From contig NZ_BJXB01000019.1 in the NCBI RefSeq assembly GCF_007990775.1, forward strand, positions 1-64,000: a DNA stretch of 64,000 nucleotides, in the 5' to 3' direction. The DNA comes from Deinococcus cellulosilyticus NBRC 106333 = KACC 11606 (GTDB lineage Bacteria > Deinococcota > Deinococci > Deinococcales > Deinococcaceae). Position numbers and translations under genes: made by a program. Position 1 is the first letter of the stretch. Every line of letters starts with the position of its first letter. The notes below the pieces were generated by a model, which was not told where the DNA came from, did no database searches, and was given only the letters and a program-made list of their open reading frames with translations. Below, one piece after another: positions 1 to 8,369 of the stretch.

Positions 1-4
1 CATC

Positions 5-1426
5 ATGAAAACCTCACATGTCACCCTGCTTTTTGCCACCCTCACCCTCGCTCTGGCCGCATGTGGTCAGCATACCCCACAAGCAGGGAGCAACCCATCT
101 GCGGGCACCATCATTCCCAACGCCGACTACACCCAGGGGGTGAGTGTTTCGGGTTCGACAGCCACCATCTGGTTCAAATCCTCCGTGAACACCAGCTGGG
201 TGGATGTGCACTACAGGGTCAATGGCGGGACCCAGCAGAACTTCCGCATGACCTACAACAGTGCCTCGGCCCGATATGAAAGAACCCTGACTGTGGCCAG
301 TGGCAACGTCATCACCTACAATTTCACCTACAACAATGGCACCCCTGCCTATGACACACCGCAATTTTCCTACACGGTGGGCGGCACAACCAATCCGCCA
401 CCCACTGGAACCTCGGGCTCCATCTTTTCTGTGGCAGCTTCTTCCATACCAGTACCCACAGGGAGCGGGGTGATGACGTTTAAAGTGCTCAACGGCACCA
501 ACGGAGCCTATGCAGACAGCAACATCTACTGGGGTGTGCTGGGCATCAACCCGGCCAATGGACGCTGGAGTTACCTGGACCGCAATGGCGTTTTGCAGCC
601 CATCAGCACTGCCCTCAATGATGCCTCCAACCGCCTGGTGAAAAACGGCGTGAATTACGCCAACATCTACACCCGCATCAGCGAGGCCAACTGGGTGAGC
701 CTGCCCCGCATCACCTCTGGACGGATGTTCCTGTGCGTCGGCAGCCCCTGCTACATCAAGACCTTCGACAATGGTTTTGCAGGACCGGACATCAACAACC
801 CCACCGACCCCAACCGCAACATCTACTTTGATTTCATTGAATTTACGGTGGATGCCACCGGATACCACGGCAACACCACCCGTGTGGATGGCTTTGGTTT
901 TCCCATCCAGCACCGTCTGGTGAACAGAGCAGGAAATTTTGACCGCACCGTGGGAGAACTGGAGAGTGAAACCCGCTCGGGCCTCTTCACCAAGTACCAG
1001 AATGAGGTGCCTGCAGAGTTCAAGCACCTCGGGACCCTGCAAGCCCCCTACCGCATTGTGGCTCCGATCTTTGGCAATTTCAAAGCTGGAGGCAGTCAGG
1101 CCAATTATTTCGCCAGTTATGTGAACCAGTACTGGACCACCACAGCGACCAAGCCCACCACCCAGGAGATCTTCCTGTGCAACGGCAATGCTGCCAACGC
1201 AGCAGCCTGTGCAGCTGTGAACAGACGGATCTACCACAATCCATCTGCCTGGAACACCCCTTCCCAGTACTATCTGGCTGGTCCAGCGAATTATTACGCC
1301 AGATTCTGGCATGACCACAGCTACAACAAACTGGCTTACGGTTTCGCCTATGATGACGTGAACCAGCAGGCCGCTTACCTGGAAGTGGGAGACCCCAAAG
1401 GCCTGATTGTGCGTGTGGGCTGGTAA
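5..1426 (+). CDS. Secreted GH64 beta-1,3-glucanase lipoprotein with CBM56-like domain
   Basis: Predicted extracellular endo-beta-1,3-glucanase of the thaumatin-like GH64 family (laminaripentaose-producing type), acting on fungal or algal beta-1,3-glucan. The first 20 residues form a lipoprotein signal ending in a lipobox (LALAAC, Cys20). Residues about 40-125 (YTQGVSV... to SYTVGG) resemble CBM56, a beta-1,3-glucan binding module; a Pro/Gly linker follows. The catalytic part spans about 140-473. In GH64 the acid/base Glu and the Asp are 16 residues apart; here Glu279 (YFDFIEFT) and Asp295 (RVDGFGF) have the same spacing. The ATG lies 5 bp inside the window, so its promoter is not visible. A strong terminator follows. 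Family assignment is from motif recognition. Confidence 0.82.
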   Translation: MKTSHVTLLFATLTLALAACGQHTPQAGSNPSAGTIIPNADYTQGVSVSGSTATIWFKSSVNTSWVDVHYRVNGGTQQNFRMTYNSASARYERTLTVASGNVITYNFTYNNGTPAYDTPQFSYTVGGTTNPPPTGTSGSIFSVAASSIPVPTGSGVMTFKVLNGTNGAYADSNIYWGVLGINPANGRWSYLDRNGVLQPISTALNDASNRLVKNGVNYANIYTRISEANWVSLPRITSGRMFLCVGSPCYIKTFDNGFAGPDINNPTDPNRNIYFDFIEFTVDATGYHGNTTRVDGFGFPIQHRLVNRAGNFDRTVGELESETRSGLFTKYQNEVPAEFKHLGTLQAPYRIVAPIFGNFKAGGSQANYFASYVNQYWTTTATKPTTQEIFLCNGNAANAAACAAVNRRIYHNPSAWNTPSQYYLAGPANYYARFWHDHSYNKLAYGFAYDDVNQQAAYLEVGDPKGLIVRVGW

Positions 1427-1452
1427 AAGCAGGGTTTGAAAACACTTTGGAC

Positions 1453-1483
1453 CTCCAGAGGCAATTCCCTCTGGAGTTTTTTT
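1453..1483 (+). terminator. Intrinsic terminator of the glucanase gene
   Basis: A perfect 9-bp stem (1453-1461 with 1468-1476, CTCCAGAGG/CCTCTGGAG) and a short loop are followed by seven T. It lies 27 bp after the stop and separates the glucanase from the division cluster. Confidence 0.9.
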
Positions 1484-1572
1484 GTTGTCTGGAAAGGGAG
1501 ATGTGGCCTTTTTCTTGATTTTATGAAAGGCCAAGCATGTCCGATGCAGGTTTTGTTGCAAAGGGGAGATGG

Positions 1573-1690
1573 GTGGGAAAACAGCACCTTCAAGGGAGGC
1601 CAGTGGGGCGCTGTGGGGGGGAAAATTCATGAAAGTGGGGAGAAGTGGGGGAGAAGGTGGGGAATTGTGGTAAAAGGTGGGGAAGTGTGG
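1573..1690 (+). promoter_or_regulatory. MraZ box array (10-bp-spaced GTGG repeats)
   Basis: GTGG(GG) repeats start at 1573, 1603, 1613, 1635, 1645, 1657, 1667, 1677 and 1687. Within each group they recur every 10 bp; the last four form an uninterrupted register. MraZ of E. coli is known to bind TGGG-type direct repeats with a 10-bp period just upstream of its own gene, so this is the likely autoregulatory operator of the mraZ operon. A weak promoter candidate (TTGATG at 1695 with GATAAC or TAACAC near 1716-1723) lies directly downstream, so bound MraZ would sit just upstream of or against the polymerase site. Confidence 0.75.
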
Positions 1691-1772
1691 TAGCTTGATG
1701 CTTAGGTGACACAAAGATAACACGTCACTCAACTCACTCCTGTTGCAGCAGGGGTAGTGGAGATCTGCTGAC

Positions 1773-2201
1773 ATGCCCTTCGGAGAGTACGATTACGCCA
1801 TGGACGACAAAGGTAGAGTGGTGATTCCTCCTGCCTTTCGTGAATTCGTTGAAGATGGAATGATCATCACCCGTGGCATGGAAGGCTGTCTCTACGTTTT
1901 TCCGCTTGATGTCTGGAAGCGCCTCGAGGAGCAGCTTGAAAAGCTCCCCCTCACAGACGCCCCCTCCAGATCCTTCGTGCGGTTTTTCTACAGTGGGGCA
2001 AGCAAGAACAGACTCGACAACCAGTACAGACTTTCGATCCCGCAGCCCCTGCGCCAGTTTGCCGCTCTGGAAACAGAAGTGGTGGTGGCCGGGGCGCCGA
2101 ACCGTCTGGAACTGTGGAACCCGCAGCGCTGGAATGAGGTGCTTTCCGAGGTGCAGACCTCGCCACCCAAACCCGAGCTGCTGGAGAACTTCATCGCCTG
2201 A
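1773..2201 (+). CDS. mraZ: Transcriptional regulator MraZ
   Basis: DNA-binding regulator of the division and cell wall cluster, 142 aa, the usual family length. Two SpoVT/AbrB-like halves are visible, each with the DxxxR signature: DDKGRVVIP near residues 11-19 and DNQYRLSIP near 88-96. It is the first gene of an operon with rsmH, an ftsL-like gene and ftsI; the next start is 8 bp beyond its stop. A GGAG element about 10 nt before the ATG supports this start. The GTGG repeat array upstream matches the expected binding site, so autorepression is likely. Confidence 0.95.
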   Translation: MPFGEYDYAMDDKGRVVIPPAFREFVEDGMIITRGMEGCLYVFPLDVWKRLEEQLEKLPLTDAPSRSFVRFFYSGASKNRLDNQYRLSIPQPLRQFAALETEVVVAGAPNRLELWNPQRWNEVLSEVQTSPPKPELLENFIA

Positions 2202-2209
2202 GGAGCATC

Positions 2210-3076
2210 ATGGATTACAGTCACATTCCCGTCCTGGCAAAAGAAGTGGTGGAGGGTCTAGACCCCCGGCCCGGCAAGGTGTTCATTGATGGAACCCTTG
2301 GTGGGGCAGGTCACACCCGACTGCTGCTTGAAAAGGGCGCTCAGGTGTACGGCATCGATCAGGACCCTTTTGTCACCTCCCGCACCCCCGAACTTCCCGG
2401 TCTCACCGTTCTGAAAGGCAACTACCGGGACATGGTGGACCTGATGCAGGACACCGGTGTATCACAGGTGGATGGCATTCTGCTGGACATTGGCGTTTCC
2501 AGTTTTCAGCTGGACGACGCCTCCAGAGGCTTCTCTTACCACGAGGAGGCCCCGCTGGACATGCGCATGAGCCAGGATGGCCTCTCTGCTTTTGAAGTCA
2601 TCAACGAATACGACCTTGAAGACATTGCCGCCATCCTGTACGAGTACGCGGAAGAGCGTCACAGCCGCCGGATCGCCCGTTACATTGTAGAGGCACGTCA
2701 AAAGAAACCCATCGAAACCACCACCGAGCTCGCTGCAATCATCAAGCGGGCCTACCCCGGACAGCATGCCCGGGGCATCCACCCGGCCAGACGGAGTTTT
2801 CAGGCCTTGCGCATCCACGTCAATGACGAACTGGGTGCCCTGAAAGATGGCCTGCAGGCCGCAAAAACCCTCATCAAACCCGGTGGTCGCCTCGCTGTGA
2901 TCAGCTTTCACAGTCTGGAAGACCGCATCGTGAAGCAATTTGTCAAAGGCAACAACGGGTTCAAACCCCTCACCAAAAGGCCCCTGGAAGCAACCGAAGA
3001 AGAACTGGAGCACAACCCCAGATCCCGCAGCGCCAAACTGCGGGTGGCAGAACGAACGGAGGAGGATGGACAGTGA
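2210..3076 (+). CDS. rsmH: 16S rRNA (cytosine(1402)-N(4))-methyltransferase RsmH
   Basis: S-adenosylmethionine-dependent methyltransferase that modifies C1402 of 16S rRNA in the ribosomal P site (formerly MraW). The 288-aa length fits the family. The N-terminal HIPVLAKEVVEGL, the SAM-binding GTLGGAGHTRLLLE loop (about 27-40), LLDIGVSSFQLD and the C-terminal NPRSRSAKLRVAER motif are all present. GAGGAG immediately precedes the ATG. The stop overlaps the GTG of the ftsL-like gene (GTGA), so the two are probably translationally coupled. Confidence 0.96.
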   Translation: MDYSHIPVLAKEVVEGLDPRPGKVFIDGTLGGAGHTRLLLEKGAQVYGIDQDPFVTSRTPELPGLTVLKGNYRDMVDLMQDTGVSQVDGILLDIGVSSFQLDDASRGFSYHEEAPLDMRMSQDGLSAFEVINEYDLEDIAAILYEYAEERHSRRIARYIVEARQKKPIETTTELAAIIKRAYPGQHARGIHPARRSFQALRIHVNDELGALKDGLQAAKTLIKPGGRLAVISFHSLEDRIVKQFVKGNNGFKPLTKRPLEATEEELEHNPRSRSAKLRVAERTEEDGQ

Positions 3077-3405
3077 GCTGGCAGGACCGGGCGGTTCGAT
3101 ACATGCTGGTGTACTTCATTCTGGCCACAGTGCTTGTGGCCTGGCGGTACATCCAGCGGGACCTGCCCACCCGGATCACCGAGCTGCAGGACCAGGAAGA
3201 ACAGCTTTACAACGAACGCAGCAACCTGTCCATTGAACTGCAGTCCCTGACCAGTCCGGTGCGCATCCGGGAATGGGCCGTCAAAAACGGCATGATTCCC
3301 TTCTCAAAGGCGAAAAAAGAACCCACCGACTTTGAGGCACCCTCACAGGAGACCCTCACCCTGCCGCAACCCAAACCTCTGGAGGTCGAGACCCAGTGGA
3401 ACTGA
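3073..3405 (+). CDS. FtsL-like cell division protein
   Basis: Small bitopic membrane protein, 110 aa, in the ftsL position between rsmH and ftsI. One transmembrane segment (about residues 8-25, AVRYMLVYFILATVLVAW) is followed by a heptad-like coiled coil (about 30-60, RITELQDQEEQLYNERSNLSIELQ in shorter runs) and an RIREWAVKNGM segment typical of FtsL/DivIC-type proteins. Such proteins form a complex with FtsB/FtsQ and activate the septal synthase. The GTG start overlaps the rsmH stop by 4 bp. Sequence conservation in this family is low, so the call rests on topology plus position. Confidence 0.8.
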   Translation: MSWQDRAVRYMLVYFILATVLVAWRYIQRDLPTRITELQDQEEQLYNERSNLSIELQSLTSPVRIREWAVKNGMIPFSKAKKEPTDFEAPSQETLTLPQPKPLEVETQWN

Positions 3406-4784
3406 AACGCATCAAAATCCGCTCCCGAGTCCTGCTGGGATTCAGCATTTTCATGTTCATGATCCTGGTGATTGCGTACGCCAAACTGGAATGGCACATG
3501 CCCACCCAGCCCATGCTGGACCCCGACGTTCTGCGTGGGCGCATCCTCACCGAAGATGGAACCATTCTCGCGCAGACCATCCGGGGCGAAAATTACGGAG
3601 AGGTCAAACGCATCTACCCACAAAAAACCCTGGCAGGCCAACTGATTGGGGTGATGGGCAAAGACAGAGGTCTGACTGGACTGGAACTGTTCTACGAGGA
3701 AGAACTGCGTTCAGGCCGGGATGTGGTGGTCTCGATTGATCCCTGGGTGCAGAGCATTCTGGAATCCCACCTGCACAAGCAGGCCACCGAAAACATGGGC
3801 GAATATGGAAGCGCTGTGGTGCTTGACACCCACACAGGCAAGATTCTGGCAGCAGCAAGCTGGCCCACATTTGATCCCAACAAGTGGCGTGAATACCCTG
3901 ATTTCCAGAAACAGTGGCAGAACCGTCCCTTCATGGACACCTACGAACCTGGAAGTGTGGTCAAGGCCCTGACCATTGCCTCCGTGCTCAACGATGGCAG
4001 GCTCACCCCCAACACCTGGTTTGACACCCCAATGGCCCGCAGGGTCGGTGGGGCAACCATTCACGATTCCGTGTTCCACCCCCCCAGACTGGACACCCGC
4101 CATGTGCTCAGGTACTCCAGCAACGTGGGCATCAGCCACATGGTGGAGGACTACAGCAACGAGCAGATGTACAACTATTTCAAAGCCTACGGGATTGGAC
4201 AGGAAGTTCCGCTGGAAAACATCCCCACTCAGGATGGAATTCTGTACAACTGGAAGAACTGGAAGCTGATCCAGAAGGTCAACATGGGATTCGGGCAGGG
4301 CCTGACCACCACCACCCTGCAGATGGCAGCAGCTTACAATGTCATCGCAAACGAGGGACGTTACATCGCGCCCTATCTGGTCAGCAAAGACCGCATCCGT
4401 GAAGAAAGGGAAGTGCTGCGCCCAGAAACTGCTCGCACCATGCGGAACATGCTCCGTTCGGTGATTGAAGAGGGCATTCCCACTGCTGCCAGTGTTCCCG
4501 GATACCAGTTGGGAGGCAAGACGGGCACGGCACAGGTGGTGGTCAATGGCCGTTACTCCAGCGAGATTTACAACAGTGTGTTCGCAGGATTTTTCCCGAG
4601 CAACCAGCCCAGAGTGACCATGGTGGTGATGGTGCACGGGGCCAAAAAGAACCATCACGGCTCACAACTTGCTGCCCCCATCTTCCGGGATGTTGCTGCC
4701 GAAATGCTCTCTGCCTGGGGTCTGCCTCCCGAATGGAAAGTGATGGAAGAGCAGAAAGAAGCCCGCAAGAACCCCAACCCCTGA
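3396..4784 (+). CDS. ftsI: Septal peptidoglycan transpeptidase (PBP, FtsI-type)
   Basis: Class B penicillin-binding protein for septal cross-linking. One N-terminal membrane anchor (about 11-29) precedes a short pedestal domain with the class B motif RGRILTEDG. The transpeptidase triad is intact: SVVK with nucleophile Ser187, SSN at 241-243 and KTGT at 375-378. At 462 aa it is shorter than E. coli FtsI (588 aa), mainly through a reduced pedestal, and it has no PASTA domain. It starts with GTG 10 bp before the end of the ftsL-like gene, with GGAGG at 3381-3385. The operon ends here; no murE, murF or mraY follows, so the usual dcw cluster is split. Confidence 0.92.
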   Translation: MELKRIKIRSRVLLGFSIFMFMILVIAYAKLEWHMPTQPMLDPDVLRGRILTEDGTILAQTIRGENYGEVKRIYPQKTLAGQLIGVMGKDRGLTGLELFYEEELRSGRDVVVSIDPWVQSILESHLHKQATENMGEYGSAVVLDTHTGKILAAASWPTFDPNKWREYPDFQKQWQNRPFMDTYEPGSVVKALTIASVLNDGRLTPNTWFDTPMARRVGGATIHDSVFHPPRLDTRHVLRYSSNVGISHMVEDYSNEQMYNYFKAYGIGQEVPLENIPTQDGILYNWKNWKLIQKVNMGFGQGLTTTTLQMAAAYNVIANEGRYIAPYLVSKDRIREEREVLRPETARTMRNMLRSVIEEGIPTAASVPGYQLGGKTGTAQVVVNGRYSSEIYNSVFAGFFPSNQPRVTMVVMVHGAKKNHHGSQLAAPIFRDVAAEMLSAWGLPPEWKVMEEQKEARKNPNP

Positions 4785-4800
4785 ATTTTTTGACACAGAA

Positions 4801-4825
4801 AAGACCCGCAGATGCGGGTCTTTTT
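4801..4825 (+). terminator. Terminator after ftsI
   Basis: A stem AAGACCCGCA/TGCGGGTCTT (4801-4810, 4813-4822) is followed by a T run. The opposite strand has a shorter TCTTTTCTG tail, so it may also end the convergent gene whose stop is at 4847. Confidence 0.85.
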
Positions 4826-4846
4826 GATTCACGGTTGCTGTGACGG

Positions 4847-5407
4847 TTACTCCAGCACCATCACAGCAGCATCTTTGATGTTCTGCAACACCTGTGTGGT
4901 GAGGGTCTTCCCACCTGCAAGGGTCACCAGATTCCAGCCGGGTTTCAGGACCACATTCAGGCCTTTTTCGCCCGTGATGGTGGTGCCGTCCTCCACGTAC
5001 ACCATCACCACATTGGCCTTGCCGGACATCAGGCTGGTGTCCAGCAGTTTTTCGTTGCTGGAGTGTTTTTTGTTGCCATCTGCATCCAGATAGGTGAAGA
5101 GTTTCAGCTCGGTGGTGGCGGTGGTGCCACTGATTTTCACATTGCCCACCACGCCCGGCCAGGTCAGGGTGTCCGCAGAGAGGGACCACAGACCTCTGGT
5201 GGGGGGATCATCGAGCAACTGGATGGAGAAGGTGCTGCCTGAAAGGGCAGTGCTGCTCCATTCGTATTGGGGGGTACCTGAGGGGTTCACCACAAAAACG
5301 CCCAGTCTGGCATTCCCCTTGACTGGTGTTTTGAGGGTGCCTTCCAGATTCAGTGCACTGGCACTGCCGAGGAGCAACATGACGAGGGTGGTGTGTATAG
5401 GCTTCAT
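4847..5407 (-). CDS. Hypothetical secreted protein
   Basis: 186 aa with a Sec signal peptide (MKPIHTTLVMLLLGSASALN). The mature part is rich in beta-type sequence (EGTLKTPVKGNARLGVFVVNP, WSLSADTLTWPG) and contains LFTYLDADGNKKHS, which could hold a metal-binding loop (DADGN). It ends with a segment resembling LNVVLKPGWNLVTLAGGKTLTTQ, suggesting an all-beta extracellular module. I do not recognise a family. A GGGAAG element precedes the ATG. Confidence 0.75.
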   Translation of the reverse strand: MKPIHTTLVMLLLGSASALNLEGTLKTPVKGNARLGVFVVNPSGTPQYEWSSTALSGSTFSIQLLDDPPTRGLWSLSADTLTWPGVVGNVKISGTTATTELKLFTYLDADGNKKHSSNEKLLDTSLMSGKANVVMVYVEDGTTITGEKGLNVVLKPGWNLVTLAGGKTLTTQVLQNIKDAAVMVLE

Positions 5408-5491
5408 GGCTTCCCTGCCCTTCCAGATTCACAATATCACGTGAAGTTCTCATAATGAATTTAGCTTTGTTTGTCTCTTGTGCCAGTTCTT

Positions 5492-5866
5492 TCAGTTGAG
5501 CACTTCTCCAGGAAGTCTCAAAGTGAACATCGGAATGTTGACCTGAAAAGGTTCATGTTCAGCATTGAGGCACAGGTAATGGCCTCGCATGAAGGCAGGA
5601 AGGCGCTTTACCTGTACCCAGGAGCTGTATTCAAAAGAAGCACCACTCTCGATCACGGGTTGCAGCCCAATCACACCCTCACCTTCCACCACGGTGGTTT
5701 CTCCCTGTGCCTCTTCAATGACCCAGTGACGGGCCATCAGTTGAATGCGCACTGGAAGCAGGTTTTCCAGACGGATGTGATAGGAAAAAACATAAAGACC
5801 CGTTCTGGACGCGTCGGGTCGGAACTCTGGTGTAACTTGCACAATGACACTCATGCTTCTAACCAT
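5492..5866 (-). CDS. apaG: ApaG domain protein
   Basis: 124 aa, close to the 125-aa E. coli ApaG, a small beta-sandwich protein linked genetically to Co2+/Mg2+ tolerance and of uncertain biochemical role. Conserved pieces include VFSYHIRLEN, RHWVIEEAQGETTVVEGEGVIG, QPVIESGASFEYSS and GHYLC followed by the IPMFTLRLP tail. The frame is open further upstream (to 6001), but the extension is not ApaG-like. I chose ATG 5866 because AAAAAAGG lies about 7 nt before it; ATG 5854 is the alternative. It is divergent from the transporter gene at 6023. Confidence 0.88.
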   Translation of the reverse strand: MVRSMSVIVQVTPEFRPDASRTGLYVFSYHIRLENLLPVRIQLMARHWVIEEAQGETTVVEGEGVIGLQPVIESGASFEYSSWVQVKRLPAFMRGHYLCLNAEHEPFQVNIPMFTLRLPGEVLN

Positions 5867-6022
5867 GGTATACCTTTTTTCACCGTCAGGTTTCACACCG
5901 GGCGGGACTTTTATTTGGTGTACATGTGACATATTGTTACTGAGGTTAGCAAGCTTCTCCACCGGAGGGCAGTGGGCCACCCCGGAGCAGAGAAGCCTCA
6001 AACACAGAAGGCGGTTATCCCT

Positions 6023-7621
6023 ATGATTTCTTTGCTCAGCGAAAACCCCATCCTGGTGGTGTTTATCGTCGCAACCCTCGGGTACCTGATTGGACGGGTG
6101 CGCATTGCTGGTTTCAGCCTTGGGGTTGCAGGTGTCCTGTTTGCAGGACTGATCGTCAGTTCATTCAGCCCGGACATCAAACTGGACCCCAGCATCTACG
6201 AAATGGGTCTGGTGCTCTTCGTTTACACCATCGCCCTGGCCAGTGGTCCCCACTTTGTGGCCGCACTCAAAGGCTCTGGTGTGAAATACAACGTGCTGGT
6301 GGCCGGGGTTCTGGTTCTGGCTCCCGTGCTTGTGTTTCTGATCAGCAAGGCTTTCGGCTTCAAAGAAGGGGTGATGGCGGGTCTGTTCGCAGGAAGCCTC
6401 ACCAACACCCCGGCACTTGCAGCGGTGCTCGAAGCCACCAAAAACCAGACGGACATTGGTGATCCCGTGATCGGGTACTCACTGGCCTACCCCATGGGTG
6501 TGATTGGTGTGTTGCTGGTCGCCCACATCCTCAAATCTGTTTTCAAAATCAATTACAAACAGGAAGCCAGAGACCTGCACATGCAGGTGGAGGAACTCGT
6601 TACGCAGGCCGTGGTGGTCAGAGACAACCAGGTGCGCAACGTGCGGGACCTGCTTCAGGACAACCACTGGAACGTGATGTTCGCCCGTGTGAAAAGACAG
6701 GGTGAAGTCCACATCGTCTATGACGACCTCGTGCTGCAGAAAAACGACATTGTGTCAGTGGTGGGTGCCCCCGACGACGTGAAAATCGTGGTCAAAGTCC
6801 TTGGGACACCCAGCGATGAAATGCTGGAAGTGGATCGCAGCCACTTTGACTTCAGGCGCATCTTCGTGTCAAGTGACTTCGCAGTGGGCAAACCCATGAG
6901 TGCCCTCAACCTCAGAAAACAGTACGGCGTGATCGTGACCCGGGTTCGTCGGGGCGATAAGGACATCGTTCCCACCCCCAATACCGTGCTGGAACTCGGA
7001 GACCGGGTGCGGGTGCTCGGGGAACGTGCCAACCTCGCCGGGGTGGCCAAGTTCTTCGGGGACTCCTACAAACACCTCTCAGAAATCAACCTGCTGACCT
7101 TCAGCCTGGGCCTGTGCATCGGGCTCCTGCTCGGAACCATCCAGTTCCCCCTGCCTGGAGGCGGCACCTTCAAACTCGGGATCGCAGGTGGACCCCTGAT
7201 CGTGGGCCTGATCTTCGGTGCATTGGGCCGCACTGGAAAACTGGTCTGGACGGTGCCCTACAGCGCCAACCTGACCCTCAGGCAGATCGGTGTGGTGCTG
7301 TTCCTCGCTGGCGTGGGGGTGCGCAGTGGATACAAATTCGTCTCGCAATTCAATGGAACCGAGAGCCTCTACATCTTCCTGACCGGGGCGCTTGTCACTG
7401 TCCTGACCGCTGTTCTGACCCTTACCATAGGATACAAGGTACTCAGAATCCCCATGAGCATCCTGCTGGGTGTCATGGCAGGACAGCAGACACAACCTGC
7501 CGTGCTGGCCTACGCCAATGAACAGACCCAGAACGATGCTCCAAACATCGGTTACGCCAGCGTGTACCCACTTGCGATGATCATGAAGATCATCCTGGTG
7601 CAGGTGCTGCTGCTGTTCTGA
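6023..7621 (+). CDS. AspT/YidE/YbjL-type transporter with two TrkA-C domains
   Basis: Predicted inner-membrane transporter of the aspartate:alanine exchanger superfamily, 532 aa. It shows the typical duplicated layout: about five transmembrane segments (residues 1-165), a cytoplasmic part with two TrkA_C/RCK_C domains (about 185-355, DLVLQKNDIVSVVG and TVLELGDRVRVLG), then five more segments. Conserved features include GLFAGSLTNTPALAA and GVMAGQQTQPAVLAYAN, the paired half-site motifs of the family. Substrate is unknown; an anion or amino acid exchanger is likely. The frame opens earlier at 5972, but ATG 6023 has AGAAGG 11 nt upstream and starts the conserved hydrophobic N-terminus. A 92-codon gene follows 16 bp later. 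Confidence 0.87.
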   Translation: MISLLSENPILVVFIVATLGYLIGRVRIAGFSLGVAGVLFAGLIVSSFSPDIKLDPSIYEMGLVLFVYTIALASGPHFVAALKGSGVKYNVLVAGVLVLAPVLVFLISKAFGFKEGVMAGLFAGSLTNTPALAAVLEATKNQTDIGDPVIGYSLAYPMGVIGVLLVAHILKSVFKINYKQEARDLHMQVEELVTQAVVVRDNQVRNVRDLLQDNHWNVMFARVKRQGEVHIVYDDLVLQKNDIVSVVGAPDDVKIVVKVLGTPSDEMLEVDRSHFDFRRIFVSSDFAVGKPMSALNLRKQYGVIVTRVRRGDKDIVPTPNTVLELGDRVRVLGERANLAGVAKFFGDSYKHLSEINLLTFSLGLCIGLLLGTIQFPLPGGGTFKLGIAGGPLIVGLIFGALGRTGKLVWTVPYSANLTLRQIGVVLFLAGVGVRSGYKFVSQFNGTESLYIFLTGALVTVLTAVLTLTIGYKVLRIPMSILLGVMAGQQTQPAVLAYANEQTQNDAPNIGYASVYPLAMIMKIILVQVLLLF

Positions 7622-7637
7622 GACAGGAGGCAAAGGT

Positions 7638-7916
7638 ATGACAGGGCACGATTACATTCCCAGGGGAGCCAAACGCTTCGCCATCCTCCCCAGAGGTGCA
7701 TATCCACTGCAACTTCATCTGCATCTCAAGACACTGCCGGGAGCACGCCTGATGGCACTGGTCACCGAACAACTCGAAGATGTGTTCCTCGACTTCGAAT
7801 ACGACCACCAGTCCTTCCGGATTCTGGAGTTGCCAGATGAATACTGGTTCGTGGTGCGCGATCCCAGGTGCCCTCCTCAGACCATGCGATACGTACTGGA
7901 GCACTTTCAGGCGTGA
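7638..7916 (+). CDS. Hypothetical protein
   Basis: 92 aa, soluble, no recognised domain. AGGAGG lies just before the ATG, and the gene begins 16 bp after the transporter stop, so it is probably co-transcribed. The sequence mixes hydrophobic and charged residues in a way typical of a folded small protein (LPGARLMALVTEQLEDVFLD, then FVVRDPRCPPQTMRYVLEHF). A hairpin follows the stop. Confidence 0.75.
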   Translation: MTGHDYIPRGAKRFAILPRGAYPLQLHLHLKTLPGARLMALVTEQLEDVFLDFEYDHQSFRILELPDEYWFVVRDPRCPPQTMRYVLEHFQA

Positions 7917-7940
7917 CACCTCTCCATTGAAGGCCCACAT

Positions 7941-7968
7941 GGGGCACCTCCAGGTGCCCCACTTCTTT
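7941..7968 (+). terminator. Terminator-like hairpin
   Basis: A perfect 9-bp stem GGGGCACCT/AGGTGCCCC (7941-7949, 7952-7960) is followed by a T-rich but interrupted tail (ACTTCTTTT). Likely the end of the transporter transcript. Confidence 0.55.
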
Positions 7969-7976
7969 TGCTGAAA

Positions 7977-7982
7977 TACACT
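7977..7982 (+). promoter_or_regulatory. -10 box of a leaderless promoter
   Basis: TACACT ends 5 nt before ATG 7988 and there is no Shine-Dalgarno. No convincing -35 is seen. Confidence 0.45.
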
Positions 7983-7987
7983 GGGGC

Positions 7988-8353
7988 ATGCGGGTGATCA
8001 TTGCTGGCTCCAGAGACCACGACCATTTTGTTTTGCAGGACCTCTGTCAGGCCATTGAGGAGAGTGGTTTTGAGATCACAGCAGTGCTGGTCACCGGAGA
8101 TGACGGCGTATCCGAACTGGCTGCAAAGTGGGCCGGGCAGCATCAGATTCCGATTCTGGTGTTCGCCAGAGAGCCAGCAGACCCCACAAAGTCAGCAGCG
8201 GCAAAACGCAATTCCAGCATGGCCGATCAGGCGGATGCCCTCATCTGCCTGCACCACGGAACCAAGGGAAGCTGGAGCATCATGCAGGAAATGCGCAGGA
8301 GGGGAAAACCTGTGCATGAGGTGCAGTGGAGCGGGAAACTTGGAGAGGCATGA
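7988..8353 (+). CDS. SLOG-family (DUF2493-like) protein
   Basis: 121 aa with the N-terminal nucleotide-binding signature of the DUF2493/YspA branch of the SLOG superfamily: MRVIIAGSRD, then LVTGDDGVSELAAKWA and a conserved ADALICLHHGTKGSWSIMQEMRRRGKPV. SLOG proteins are Rossmann-like and bind nucleotides or nucleotide-derived ligands; some act in stress or conflict responses, but no specific role can be given here. It stands alone, convergent with the S41 peptidase gene. Confidence 0.8.
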   Translation: MRVIIAGSRDHDHFVLQDLCQAIEESGFEITAVLVTGDDGVSELAAKWAGQHQIPILVFAREPADPTKSAAAKRNSSMADQADALICLHHGTKGSWSIMQEMRRRGKPVHEVQWSGKLGEA

Positions 8354-8369
8354 AGCACTGGAATCCTGA

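Noticed and set aside
14..1774. 586-codon open frame on the minus strand opposite the glucanase
   Set aside because: It is a shadow of the glucanase: the plus frame has a signal peptide, domains and catalytic residues, while this one is low-complexity (Val/Gly/His-rich) and has no start context.
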